DNA from: Anaspis maculata
Taxonomy: Eukaryota > Arthropoda > Insecta > Coleoptera > Scraptiidae
Direction of reading: 5' to 3'
Assembly: GCA_949128115.1 (NCBI GenBank)
Contig: OX421968.1
Coordinates: forward strand, 372,001-436,000
DNA: 64,000 bases
The first letter of the stretch is position 1, and every line of letters begins with the position of its first letter. The translations under genes and the position numbers were made by a program. Positions 1 through 9,622 of the stretch are shown here, piece after piece. The notes beneath the pieces are model-generated. The model saw only the letters and a program-made list of their open reading frames with translations. It made no database searches and had not been told where the DNA came from.

Positions 1-1820
1 AGTAGCTGCCAACTCCAAAAGTGGTGAACGAACGTTTTAAGTCACGTGGGTTGAAGCCTGAGGTCACGTGGATTGAAGCCTGAAGTCACGTGGGTTGAAG
101 CCAAAAGTCACGTGGGTTGAAACCTGAACTTTTTGGATAACAATTGAGTCTTTTCTTCTATATTTGTGTTCGTTCGTCAGATGTTGCGTTTGGAACAAGT
201 AGCTGCCAACATCAAAAGTGGTGACCGATCGTTTTGAAAGTCACGTGGGTGAAAGCCTGAAGTCACGTGGGTTGGAGCCTGGAGTCACGTGGGTTGGAAC
301 GTGAACTTTTTGGATAACAATTGTGTCTTTTCTTCTATTTTTGTGTTCGTTCGTCAGATGTTGCGTTTGGAACAAGTAGCTGCCAACTCCAAAAGTGGTG
401 AACGAACGTTTTAAGTCACGTGGGTTGAAGCCTGAAGTCACGTGGGTTGAAGCCAAAAGTCACGTGGGTTGAAACCTGAACTTTTTGGATAACAATTGTG
501 TCTTTTCTTCTATATTCGTGTTCGTTCGACAGATGTTGCGTTTGGAAAGAGTAGCTGCCAACTTCAAAAGTGGTTACCGATCGTTTTCAAAGTCACGTGG
601 GTTGAAGCCTGAAGTCACGTGGGTTAAAGCTAAAAGTCACGTGGGTTGAAACCTGAACTTTTTGGATAACAATTGTGTCTTTTCTTTTATATTTGTGTTC
701 GTTCGACAGATGTTGCGTTTGGAAAGAGTAGCTGCCAACTTCAAAAGTGGTGACCGATCGTTTCCAAAGTCACGTGGGTTGAAGCCTGAAGTCACGTGGG
801 TTGAAGCCTGGAGTTACGTGGGTTCTAACCTAAACTTTTTGGATAACAATTGTGTCTTTTTTTCTATATTTGTGTTCGTTTGTCAGATGTTGCGTTTGGA
901 AAGAGTAGCTGCCAACTTCAAAAGTGGTGACCGATCGTTTCCAAAGTCACGTGGGTTGAAGCATGAAGTCACGTGGGTTGAAGCCTGAGGTCACGTGGGT
1001 TGAAGCCAAAAGTCACGTGGGTTAAAACCTGATCTTTTTGGATACCAATTGTGTTTTTTCTTCTATATTTGTGTTCGTTCGTCTGATGTTGCGTTTGGAA
1101 CAAGTAGCTGCCAACATCAAAAGTGGTGACCGATCGTTTTCAAAGTCACGTGGGTTGAAGCCTGAAGTCACGTGAGTTGAAGCCTGAAGTCACGTGGGTT
1201 GAAGCCTGAAGTCACGTAGGATGAAGCCTAAAGTCACGTGGGTTCAAACCTAAACTTTTTGGATAACAATTGTGTCTTTTTTTCTATATTTGTGTTCGTT
1301 CGTAAGATGTTGCGTTTGGAAAGAGTAGCTGCCAACTTTAAAAGTGGTTACCGATCGTTTTCAAAGTCACGTGGGTTGAAGCCTGAAGTTACGTGGGTTG
1401 GAGCCTGAGGTCACGTGGGTTGAAGCCAGAAGTCACGTGGGTTAAAACCTGAACTTTTTGGATACCAATTGTGTCTTTTCTTCTATATTTGTGTTCGTTC
1501 GTCAGATGTTGCGTTTGGAAAGAGTAGCTGCCAACTTCAAAAGTGGTTACCGATCGTTTTCAAAGTCACGTGGGTTGACGCCTTGAGTCACGTGGGTTGA
1601 AGCCTGGAGTCACGTGGGTTCAAACCTAAACTTTTTGGATAACAATTGTGTCTTTTTTTCTATATTTGTGTTCGTTTGTCAGATGTTGCGTTTGGGAAGA
1701 GTAGCTGCCAACTTCAAAAGTGGTTACCGATCGATTTCAAAGTCACGTGAGTTGGAGCCTGATGTCACGTGGGTTGAAGCCAAAAGTCACGTGGGTTCAA
1801 ACCTGAACTTTTTGGATACT
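1..1820 (+). repeat. Higher-order segment A, copy 1
   Basis: This segment recurs at 33742-35561 (offset 33,741) and from 62111 to 63930 (a further 28,369). The copies share the same order of monomer subtypes and unit numbers, including the five-unit monomer with the unusual GTAGGATGAAGCC unit near 1218 and the GTAAGATG variant near 1303. Differences are scattered single bases, such as TGGGTTG versus TGGATTG near 424. Homology ends just after 1820, where this copy reads GGATACTAATTG while the other two read GGATAACAATTG. Confidence 0.85.
657..833 (+). repeat. Representative 177-bp satellite monomer
   Basis: This is a standard shortest monomer. The core is 657-767 (111 bp). In order it holds ACTTTTTGGATAACAATTG, a T-rich tract (TTTTCTTTTATATTTGTG), TTCGTTCG followed by an ACAG or TCAG variant, ATGTTGCGTTTGG, GTAGCTGCCAAC, AAAAGTGG and CGATCG. 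Three 22-bp units follow at 768-789, 790-811 and 812-833; the last has GTTACGTG instead of GTCACGTG. 177 is a multiple of three, so one frame runs through several such monomers; this explains open frames here without coding. Recurrent variable sites distinguish subtypes: AGAGTAGCTG or CAAGTAGCTG, CAACTTC or CAACATC or CAACTCC, GTTACC or GTGACC, and the two bases before AACC at the unit-core junction (CA, GA, AA or GG). Confidence 0.95.
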
Positions 1821-2360
1821 AATTGTGTTTTTTCTTCTATATTTGTGTTCGTTCGTCTGATGTTGCGTTTGGAACAAGTAGCTGCCAACATCAAAAGTGG
1901 TGACCGATCGTTTTCAAAGTCACGTGGGTTGAAGCCTGAAGTCACGTGGGTTGAAGCCTGATGTCACGTGGGTTGAAGCCTGAAGTCACGTGGGTTGAAG
2001 CCTGAAGTCACGTGGGTTGGAGCCTAAAGTCACGTGGGTTAAAACCTGAACTTTTTGGATAACAATTGTGTTTTTTCTTCCATATTTGTGTTCGTTCGTC
2101 AGATGTTGCGTTTGGAAAGAGTAGCTGCCAACTTCAAAAGTGGTTACCGATCGTTTTCAAAGTCACGTGGTTTGAAGCCTGAAGTCACGTGGGTTGAAGC
2201 CTGAGGTCACGTGGGTTGAAGCCAAAAGTCACGTGGGTTGAAACCTGAACTTTTTGGATACCAATTGTGTCTTTTCTTCTATATTTGTGTTCGTTCGTCA
2301 GATGTTGCGTTTGGAAAGAGAAGCTGCCAACTTCAAAAGTGGTGACCGATCGTTTCCAAA

Positions 2361-4279
2361 GTCACGTGGGTTGAAGCCTGAAGTCACGTGGGTTGAAGCC
2401 AGAAGTCACGTGGGTTCAAACCTAAACTTCTTGGACAACAATTGTGTCTTTATTTCTATATTTGTGTTCGTTCGTCAGATGTTGCGTTTGGAAAGAGTAG
2501 CTGCCAACTTCAAAAGTGGTGACCGATCGTTTTCAAAGTCACGTGGGTTGAAGCCTGAAGTCACGTGGGTTGGAGCCTGAGGTCACGTGGGTTGAAGCCA
2601 AAAGTCACGTGGGTTAAAACCTGAACTTTTTGGATGCCAATTGTGTCTTTTCTTCTATATTTGTGTTCGTTCGTCAGATGTTGCGTTTGGAAAAAGTAGC
2701 TGCCAACTTTAAAAGTGGTTACCGATCGTTTTCAAAGTCACGTGGGTGGACGCCTGAAGTCACGTGGGTTGAAGCCTGAAGTCACGTGGGTTGAAGCCAA
2801 AAGTCACGTGGGTTGGAACCTGAACTTTTTGGATAACAATTGGTCTTTTCTTCTATATTTGTGTTCGTTCGTCAGATGTTGCGTTTGGAAAGAGTAGCTG
2901 CCAACTTCAAAAGTGGTGACCGATCGTTTTCAAAGTCACGTGGGTGAAATCCTGAAGTCACGTGGGTTGGAGCCTGGAGTCACGTGGGTTGGAACGTGAA
3001 CTTTTTGGATAACAATTGTGTCATTTCTTCTATTTTTGTGTTCGTTCGTCAGATGTTGCGTTTGGAACAAGTAGCTGCCAACTCCAAAAGTGGTGAACGA
3101 ACGTTTCAAGTCACGTGGGTTGAAGCCTGAGGTCACGTGAGTTGAAGCCTGAAGTCACGTGGGTTGAAGCCTGAAGTCACGTGGGTTGAAGCCTGGAGTC
3201 ACGTGGGTTCAAACCTGAACTTTTTGGATAACAATTGTATCTTTTTTTCTATATTTGTGTTCGTTCGTCAGATGTTGCGTTTGGGAAGAATAGCTGCCAA
3301 CTTCAAAAGTGGTTACCGATCGTTTTCAAAGTCACGTGGGTTGAAGCCTGAAGTCACGTGGGTTGAAGCCAAAAGTCACGTGGGTTAAAACCTGAACTTT
3401 TTGGATACCAATTGTGTTTTTTCTTCTATATTTGTGTTCGTTCGTCTGATAATGCGTTTGGAACAAGTAGCTGCCAACTCCAAAAGTGGTGAACGATCGT
3501 TTTCAAAATCACGTGGGTTTAAGCCTGAGGTCACGTGGGTTGAAGCCAAAAGTCACGTGGGTTAAAACCTGAATTTTTTGGATACCAATTGTGTCTTTTC
3601 TTCTATATTTGTGTTCGTTCGTCAGATGTTGCGTTTGGAAAGAGTAGCTGCCAACTTCAAAAGTGGTTACCGATCGTTTTCAAAGTCACGTGGGTTGACG
3701 CCTTAAGTCACGTGGGTTGAAGCCTGGAGTCACGTGGGTTCAAACCTAAACTTTTTGGATAACAATTGTGTCTTTTTTTCTATATTTGTGTTCGTTTGTC
3801 AGATGTTGCGTTTGGGAAGAGTAGCTGCCAACTTCAAAAGTGGTTACCGATCGTTTTCAAAGTCACGTGAGTTGGAGCCTGATGTCACGTGGGTTGAAGC
3901 CAAAAGTCACGTGGGTTAAAACCTGAACTTTTTGGATACCAATTGTGTTTTTTCTTCTATATTTGTGTTCGTTCGTCTGATGTTGCGTTTGGAACAAGTA
4001 GCTGCCAACTCCAAAAGTGGTGAACGAACGTTTTAAGTCACGTAGGTTGAAGCCTGAGGTCACGTGGATTGAAGCCTGAAGTCACGTGGGTTGAAGCCAA
4101 AAGTCACGTATGTTGAAACCTGAACTTTTTGGATAACAATTGAGTCTTTTCTTCTATATTTGTGTTCGTTCGTCAGATGTTGCGTTTGGAACAAGTAGCT
4201 GCCAACATCAAAAGTGGTGACCGATCGTTTTGAAAGTCACGTGGGTGAAAGCCTGAAGTCACGTGGGTTGAAGCCTGAT
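2361..4279 (+). repeat. 1,919-bp tandem duplication, copy 1
   Basis: Every landmark here reappears 1,919 bp downstream, including the CAATTGG one-base loss (2840 and 4759), the TGTCATTTC variant (3019 and 4938), and the rare GTCTGATAATGCG in place of GTCTGATGTTGCG (3445 and 5364). A third, single copy lies right of the inserted element from 10552, but it has GTCTGATGTTGCG at the matching place. Copies 1 and 2 therefore share private variants and are the youngest pair. The breakpoint falls inside the 22-bp unit tract, so its exact base is ambiguous. Confidence 0.88.
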
Positions 4280-6198
4280 GTCACGTGGGTTGAAGCCTGA
4301 AGTCACGTGGGTTGAAGCCAGAAGTCACGTGGGTTCAAACCTAAACTTCTTGGACAACAATTGTGTCTTTATTTCTATATTTGTGTTCGTTCGTCAGATG
4401 TTGCGTTTGGAAAGAGTAGCTGCCAACTTCAAAAGTGGTGACCGATCGTTTTCAAAGTCACGTGGGTTGAAGCCTGAAGTCACGTGGGTTGGAGCCTGAG
4501 GTCACGTGGGTTGAAGCCAAAAGTCACGTGGGTTAAAACCTGAACTTTTTGGATGCCAATTGTGTCTTTTCTTCTATATTTGTGTTCGTTCGTCAGATGT
4601 TGCGTTTGGAAAAAGTAGCTGCCAACTTTAAAAGTGGTTACCGATCGTTTTCAAAGTCACGTGGGTGGACGCCTGAAGTCACGTGGGTTGAAGCCTGAAG
4701 TCACGTGGGTTGAAGCCAAAAGTCACGTGGGTTGGAACCTGAACTTTTTGGATAACAATTGGTCTTTTCTTCTATATTTGTGTTCGTTCGTCAGATGTTG
4801 CGTTTGGAAAGAGTAGCTGCCAACTTCAAAAGTGGTGACCGATCGTTTTCAAAGTCACGTGGGTGAAATCCTGAAGTCACGTGGGTTGGAGCCTGGAGTC
4901 ACGTGGGTTGGAACGTGAACTTTTTGGATAACAATTGTGTCATTTCTTCTATTTTTGTGTTCGTTCGTCAGATGTTGCGTTTGGAACAAGTAGCTGCCAA
5001 CTCCAAAAGTGGTGAACGAACGTTTCAAGTCACGTGGGTTGAAGCCTGAGGTCACGTGAGTTGAAGCCTGAAGTCACGTGGGTTGAAGCCTGAAGTCACG
5101 TGGGTTGAAGCCTGGAGTCACGTGGGTTCAAACCTGAACTTTTTGGATAACAATTGTATCTTTTTTTCTATATTTGTGTTCGTTCGTCAGATGTTGCGTT
5201 TGGGAAGAATAGCTGCCAACTTCAAAAGTGGTTACCGATCGTTTTCAAAGTCACGTGGGTTGAAGCCTGAAGTCACGTGGGTTGAAGCCAAAAGTCACGT
5301 GGGTTAAAACCTGAACTTTTTGGATACCAATTGTGTTTTTTCTTCTATATTTGTGTTCGTTCGTCTGATAATGCGTTTGGAACAAGTAGCTGCCAACTCC
5401 AAAAGTGGTGAACGATCGTTTTCAAAATCACGTGGGTTTAAGCCTGAGGTCACGTGGGTTGAAGCCAAAAGTCACGTGGGTTAAAACCTGAATTTTTTGG
5501 ATACCAATTGTGTCTTTTCTTCTATATTTGTGTTCGTTCGTCAGATGTTGCGTTTGGAAAGAGTAGCTGCCAACTTCAAAAGTGGTTACCGATCGTTTTC
5601 AAAGTCACGTGGGTTGACGCCTTAAGTCACGTGGGTTGAAGCCTGGAGTCACGTGGGTTCAAACCTAAACTTTTTGGATAACAATTGTGTCTTTTTTTCT
5701 ATATTTGTGTTCGTTTGTCAGATGTTGCGTTTGGGAAGAGTAGCTGCCAACTTCAAAAGTGGTTACCGATCGTTTTCAAAGTCACGTGAGTTGGAGCCTG
5801 ATGTCACGTGGGTTGAAGCCAAAAGTCACGTGGGTTAAAACCTGAACTTTTTGGATACCAATTGTGTTTTTTCTTCTATATTTGTGTTCGTTCGTCTGAT
5901 GTTGCGTTTGGAACAAGTAGCTGCCAACTCCAAAAGTGGTGAACGAACGTTTTAAGTCACGTAGGTTGAAGCCTGAGGTCACGTGGATTGAAGCCTGAAG
6001 TCACGTGGGTTGAAGCCAAAAGTCACGTATGTTGAAACCTGAACTTTTTGGATAACAATTGAGTCTTTTCTTCTATATTTGTGTTCGTTCGTCAGATGTT
6101 GCGTTTGGAACAAGTAGCTGCCAACATCAAAAGTGGTGACCGATCGTTTTGAAAGTCACGTGGGTGAAAGCCTGAAGTCACGTGGGTTGAAGCCTGAT
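4280..6198 (+). repeat. 1,919-bp tandem duplication, copy 2
   Basis: This is the second copy of the preceding unit, matching at +1,919 with no difference noticed at the landmarks compared. At its right end the sequence continues for about 40 bp as if a third copy were starting. It then switches to a different run of 22-bp units ending in GCCTAAAGTTACGTG. That junction is what unequal exchange within the 22-bp tract would leave. Confidence 0.88.
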
Positions 6199-7942
6199 GT
6201 CACGTGGGTTGAAGCCTGAAGTCACGTGGGTTGAAGCCTGAAGTCACGTGGGTTGGAGCCTAAAGTTACGTGGGTTAAAACCTGAACTTTTTGGATAACA
6301 ATTGTGTTTTTTCTTCCATATTTGTGTTCGTTCGTCAGATGTTGCGTTTGGAAAGAGTAGCTGCCAACTTCAAAAGTGGTTACCGATCGTTTTCAAAGTC
6401 ACGTGGGTTGACGCCTTGAGTCACGTGGGTTTAAGCCTGGAGTCACGTGGGGTCAAACCTAAACTTTTTGGATAACAATTGTGTCTTTTTTTCTATATTT
6501 GTGTTCGTTTGTCAGATGTTGCGTTTGGGAAGAGTAGCTGCCAACTTCAAAAGTGGTTACCGATCGATTTCAAAGTCACGTGAGTTGGAGCCTGATGTCA
6601 CGTGGGTTGAAGCCAAAAGTCACGTGGGTTCAAACCTGAACTTTTTGGATACTAATTGTGTTTTTTCTTCTATATTTGTGTTCGTTCGTCTGATGTTGCG
6701 TTTGGAACAAGTAGCTGCCAACATCAAAAGTGGTGACCGATCGTTTTCAAAGTCACGTGGGTTGAAGCCTGAAGTCACGTGGGTTGAAGCCTGATGTCAC
6801 GTGGGTTGAAGCCTGAAGTCACGTGGGTTGAAGCCTGAAGTCACGTGGGTTGGAGCCTAAAGTCACGTGGGTTAAAACCTGAACTTTTTGGATAACAATT
6901 GTGTTTTTTTTTCCATATTTGTGTTCGTTCGTCAGATGTTGCGTTTGGAAAGAGTAGCTGCCAACTTCAAAAGTGGTTACCGATCGTTTTCAAAGTCACG
7001 TGGTTTGAAGCCTGAAGTCACGTGGGTTGAAGCCTGAGGTCACGTGGGTTGAAGCCAAAAGTCACGTGGGTTAAAACCTGAACTTTTTGGATACCAATTG
7101 TGTCTTTTCTTCTATATTTGTGTTCGTTCGTCAGATGTTGCGTTTGGAAAGAGTAGCTGCCAACTTTAAAAGTGGTTACCGATCGTTTTCAAAGTCACGT
7201 GGGTGGACGCCTGAAGTCACGTGGGTTGAAGCCTGAAGTCACGTGGGTTGAAGCCAAAAGTCACGTGGGTTGGAACCTGAACTTTTTGGATAACAATTGT
7301 GTCTTTTCTTCTATATTTGTTTTCGTTCGTCAGATGTTGCGTTTAAAAAGAGTAGCTGCCAACTTCAAAAGTGGTGACCGATCGTTTTCAAAGTCACGTG
7401 GGTGAAAGCCTGAAGTCACGTGGGTTGGAGCCTGGAGTCACGTGGGTTGGAACGTGAACTTTTTGGATAACAATTGTGTCTTTTCTCCTATTTTTGTGTT
7501 CGTTCGTCAGATGTTGCGTTTGGAACAAGTAGCTGCCAACTCCAAAAGTGGTGAACGAACGTTTTAAGTCACGTAGGTTGAAGCCTGAGGTCACGTGGAT
7601 TGAAGCCCGAAGTCACGTGGGTTGGAGCCTGGAGTCACGTGGGTTCAAACCTGAACTTTTTGGATAACAATTGTGTCTTTTTTTCTATATTTGTGTTCGT
7701 TCGTCAGATGTTGCGTTTGGAAAGAGTAGCTGCCATTTTCAAAAGTGGTTACCGATCGTTTTCAAAGTCACGTGGGTTGAAGCCTGAAGTCACGTGGGTT
7801 AAAGCCAAAAGTCACGTGGGTTGAAACCTGAACTTTTTGAATAACAATTGTGTCTTTTCTTCTATATTTGTGTTCGTTCGACAGATGTTGCGTTTGGAAA
7901 GAGTAGCTGCCAACTTCAAAAGTGGTTACCGATCGTTTTCAA

Positions 7943-8096
7943 ATTCACGTGGGTTGAAGCCTGAAGTCACGTGGGTTGAAGCCTGATGTCACGTGGGTTG
8001 AAGCCTGAAGTCACGTGGGTTGAAGCCTGAAGTCACGTGGGTTGAAGCCTGAAGTCACGTGGGTTGAAGCCTAAAGTCACGTGGGTTGAAACCTGA
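7943..8096 (+). repeat. Run of seven 22-bp units (longest unit class seen)
   Basis: Seven consecutive 22-bp units fill 154 bp, giving a 265-bp monomer instead of 177 bp. The first unit begins ATTCACGTG, the third TGTCACGTG, and the last runs into the next core as GTTGAAACCTGA. Similar seven-unit runs recur near 16400, 17216, 18188, 20640, 39115 and 44311 and in the higher-order copies. One of their units often carries GGGTCGAAGCC. Runs of three, four, five and six units also occur; I noticed none with fewer than three. Confidence 0.95.
7946..8083. promoter_or_regulatory. Phased array of CACGTG (E-box / G-box type) sites
   Basis: Seven perfect CACGTG palindromes lie exactly 22 bp apart, each as GTCACGTGGG or a close variant. 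CACGTG is the known target of several bHLH and bHLH-ZIP factors (Myc/Max, USF, MITF/TFE, yeast Cbf1) and of plant bZIP/bHLH factors. GTCACGTG also fits the yeast centromere CDEI consensus RTCACRTG. This block is listed as an example; the same site recurs throughout both satellite arrays. Binding is inferred only from the motif, and no promoter or gene is visible nearby. Confidence 0.3.
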
Positions 8097-8499
8097 ACTT
8101 TTTGGATAACAATTGTGTTTTTTCTTCTATATTTGTGTTCGTTCGTCAGATGTTGCGTTTGGAACAAGTAGCTGCCAACATCAAAAGTGGTGACCGATCG
8201 TTTCCAAAGTCACGTGGGTTGAAGCCTGAAGTCACGTGGGTTGGTGCCTGGAGTCACGTGGGTTCAAACCTAAACTTTTTGGATAACAATTGTGTCTTTT
8301 TTTCTATATTTGTGTTCGTCAGATGTTGCGTTTGGAAAGAGTAGCTGCCAACTTCAAAAGTGGTTACCGATCGTTTTCAAAGTCACGTGGGTTGGAGCCT
8401 GAAGTCACGTGGGTTGGAGCCTGAGGTCACGTGGGTTGAAGCCAAAAGTCACGTGGGTTAAAACCTGAACTTTTTGGATACCAATTGTGTCTTTTCTTC

Positions 8500-8501
8500 T
8501 A
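8500..8501. repeat. Target-site duplication TA, left
   Basis: The satellite reads TTTTCTTCTA up to here, then unrelated sequence AACTGCTTGACAATTG begins. After the element the sequence resumes TATATTTGTG. Removing the element and one TA restores TTTTCTTCTATATTTGTG, the normal satellite sequence. The alternative is no duplication, with an element reading AAACTG to CAGTTT inserted between T and A. The sequence alone cannot separate the two. Confidence 0.65.
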
Positions 8502-9427
8502 AACTGCTTGACAATTGAAGTGCAACACCTAAAAATTAGGTGCGTTTTCAAATTGAGATAGCTCGGAAAATATTTGACGGATTTCAGAAATTCAGGCATG
8601 TGAGGGAAGGTCATTCCTTTGACTATCGAGTGCTTGTATTGATGATAAGTTTAATTGCACAATTTGTCATATACAGGGTGCCAACGGAGAGCGTGCAGAT
8701 ATGGGCAATCTTTCACCTTGTACAACTTTCGAAAAAAAAATCCGAGATTTTTTCTATCCTCTGCTTTTGAAACGTTGAATCATTATGCCGAAACGGTTTT
8801 GGAATTTTGACCCTAACTTTTTTTTTCAAAAAATTATGCTCAATTTTCTGAAATGTGCACTTTCTGATTAAGAAAAAGAAATAGAGAAATTGTTTGTTTT
8901 CAAACGGCGTCCATATTGAATTTGCTTACGAAGATTTTTATTTGAGCCTCCACATCCCCTAGAAACTACCCCTTTTGGGACACCGTCTCACAACAAGATA
9001 TGCAATGCTTCATTTAAAAGGCATAAGGAAATTACTCATAAATAATTGGATTGAAATAAGGATACTGCGATGACCCCACACGTACAGCTCCCTAAAAACC
9101 ATCTCTTGACTTCAAGGGACAAGGTTGGTATGATAAGACATGCAATATTTACATGAAAATTCCAAAAAACGTCTTTTTCAACTGTTCCATAAAAAAGTGA
9201 TGCTTCACGATGACCCTCTGCGTAGGTCATCCCAACAGTAGCTACCCTCTCGGAAAAAGAGCTACCCTTTGAAAAACCAGTACATACTTCCGCAATACCT
9301 CATTTGTTGGAATTTTTTCAAAATCTGTCGCAATAGTTTGCCGCTACGATGATTTCATTCACATATCTACCCGAAACTACCCCTTCAACTACCCCTCCAA
9401 TATCGCCTAGCCTTTACCTTGATGCGT
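8502..9427 (+). repeat. Left arm of the palindromic element
   Basis: The arm is the inverted partner of 9623-10550. The outer 18 bases are identical. Over the first 235 bp I count about 16 differences, so identity is around 93%, with a few 1-base indels in poly-A/T runs. Near its outer end it contains a small hairpin (CACCTAA, AAA, TTAGGTG). Further in are TATACAGGGTGCCAAC (about 8671), CTAGAAACTACCCCTTTTGG (about 8959) and CGAAACTACCCCTTC (about 9372). The innermost matching stretch is TACCTTGATGCGT at 9415-9427. Confidence 0.85.
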
Positions 9428-9622
9428 GTAAGGTCATCGCGAAATCATTTTGAACTTATTCAATCGCACCTTCTCTGAGCTTCCAGATGAGGTATGCATA
9501 CCTTTTACTAAAGGGGCGATTCCTAGGGGTAGTTTCAGGAAAGGTTTTGTACTATCATCGTAGAAAATACCATCATTTCAATGAAACGGTTAGTAGGCAA
9601 AAGTTCCTTCAACTCGTAAATA
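9428..9622. other. Unique centre (loop) of the palindromic element
   Basis: These 195 bp separate the two arms and do not pair with each other over any long stretch. The segment contains CCTAGGGGTAGTTTCAGG (about 9513), a variant of the GGGGTAGTTTC motif that also occurs in both arms. It has no open frame of interest. A long hairpin with a loop this size could extrude or be transcribed into double-stranded RNA. Confidence 0.75.

Larger units (their letters stand above)
1..8501 (+). repeat. Satellite array, left part (22-bp units nested in about 177-bp monomers)
   Basis: The whole stretch consists of head-to-tail copies of one monomer in one orientation, with no unique sequence between them. 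Each monomer has a 111-bp core followed by a run of 22-bp units containing CACGTG. Successive cores start at intervals of 177, 177, 199, 221, 199, 177, 177, 243 bp and so on, so length differences are mostly multiples of 22. A 175-bp subtype lacks two bases after the GAACGAACGTTTT variant of the core. Another subtype has a 1-bp loss at CAATTGG (for example near 2840). No gene is supported. The array runs off the left edge of the window and is cut at 8501 by the inserted palindromic element. Confidence 0.97.
6199..8501 (+). repeat. Satellite mosaic between the 1,919-bp duplication and the insertion
   Basis: This is continuous satellite without genes. About 6330-7148 matches 1497-2315 (offset 4,833), including the odd GTGGTTTGAAGCC unit. 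About 7148-7840 matches 37958-38650 (offset 30,810). It also holds a seven-unit monomer (7943-8096) and a monomer near 8316 that lost four bases, reading GTGTTCGTCAG instead of the usual GTGTTCGTTCGTCAG. Its last monomer is interrupted after TTTTCTTCTA by the palindromic element. Confidence 0.85.

Noticed and set aside
241..456. Reverse-strand open frames of about 66-79 codons recurring through the array
   Set aside because: They are the complement of the same monomer in the 175-bp subtype, with non-ATG starts and no similarity to a known protein.
700..725. CENP-B box-like sequence in the core (TTCG followed by TTTGGAA)
   Set aside because: The CENP-B box needs TTCG, a fixed A and CGGG at set spacing. 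The core has TTCGTTCG and GCGTTTGGAA, but no CGGG at the required distance.
7943..8096. 22-bp units as a CRISPR array
   Set aside because: The units are contiguous with no unique spacers. The apparent 111-bp spacers are themselves the repeated core, and the context is a eukaryote-type satellite.
8540..8770. Short open frame in the left arm as a transposase remnant
   Set aside because: Only 76 codons from an ATG, no DDE/DDD-like motif or DNA-binding domain visible, and the inverted copy in the right arm does not preserve it.
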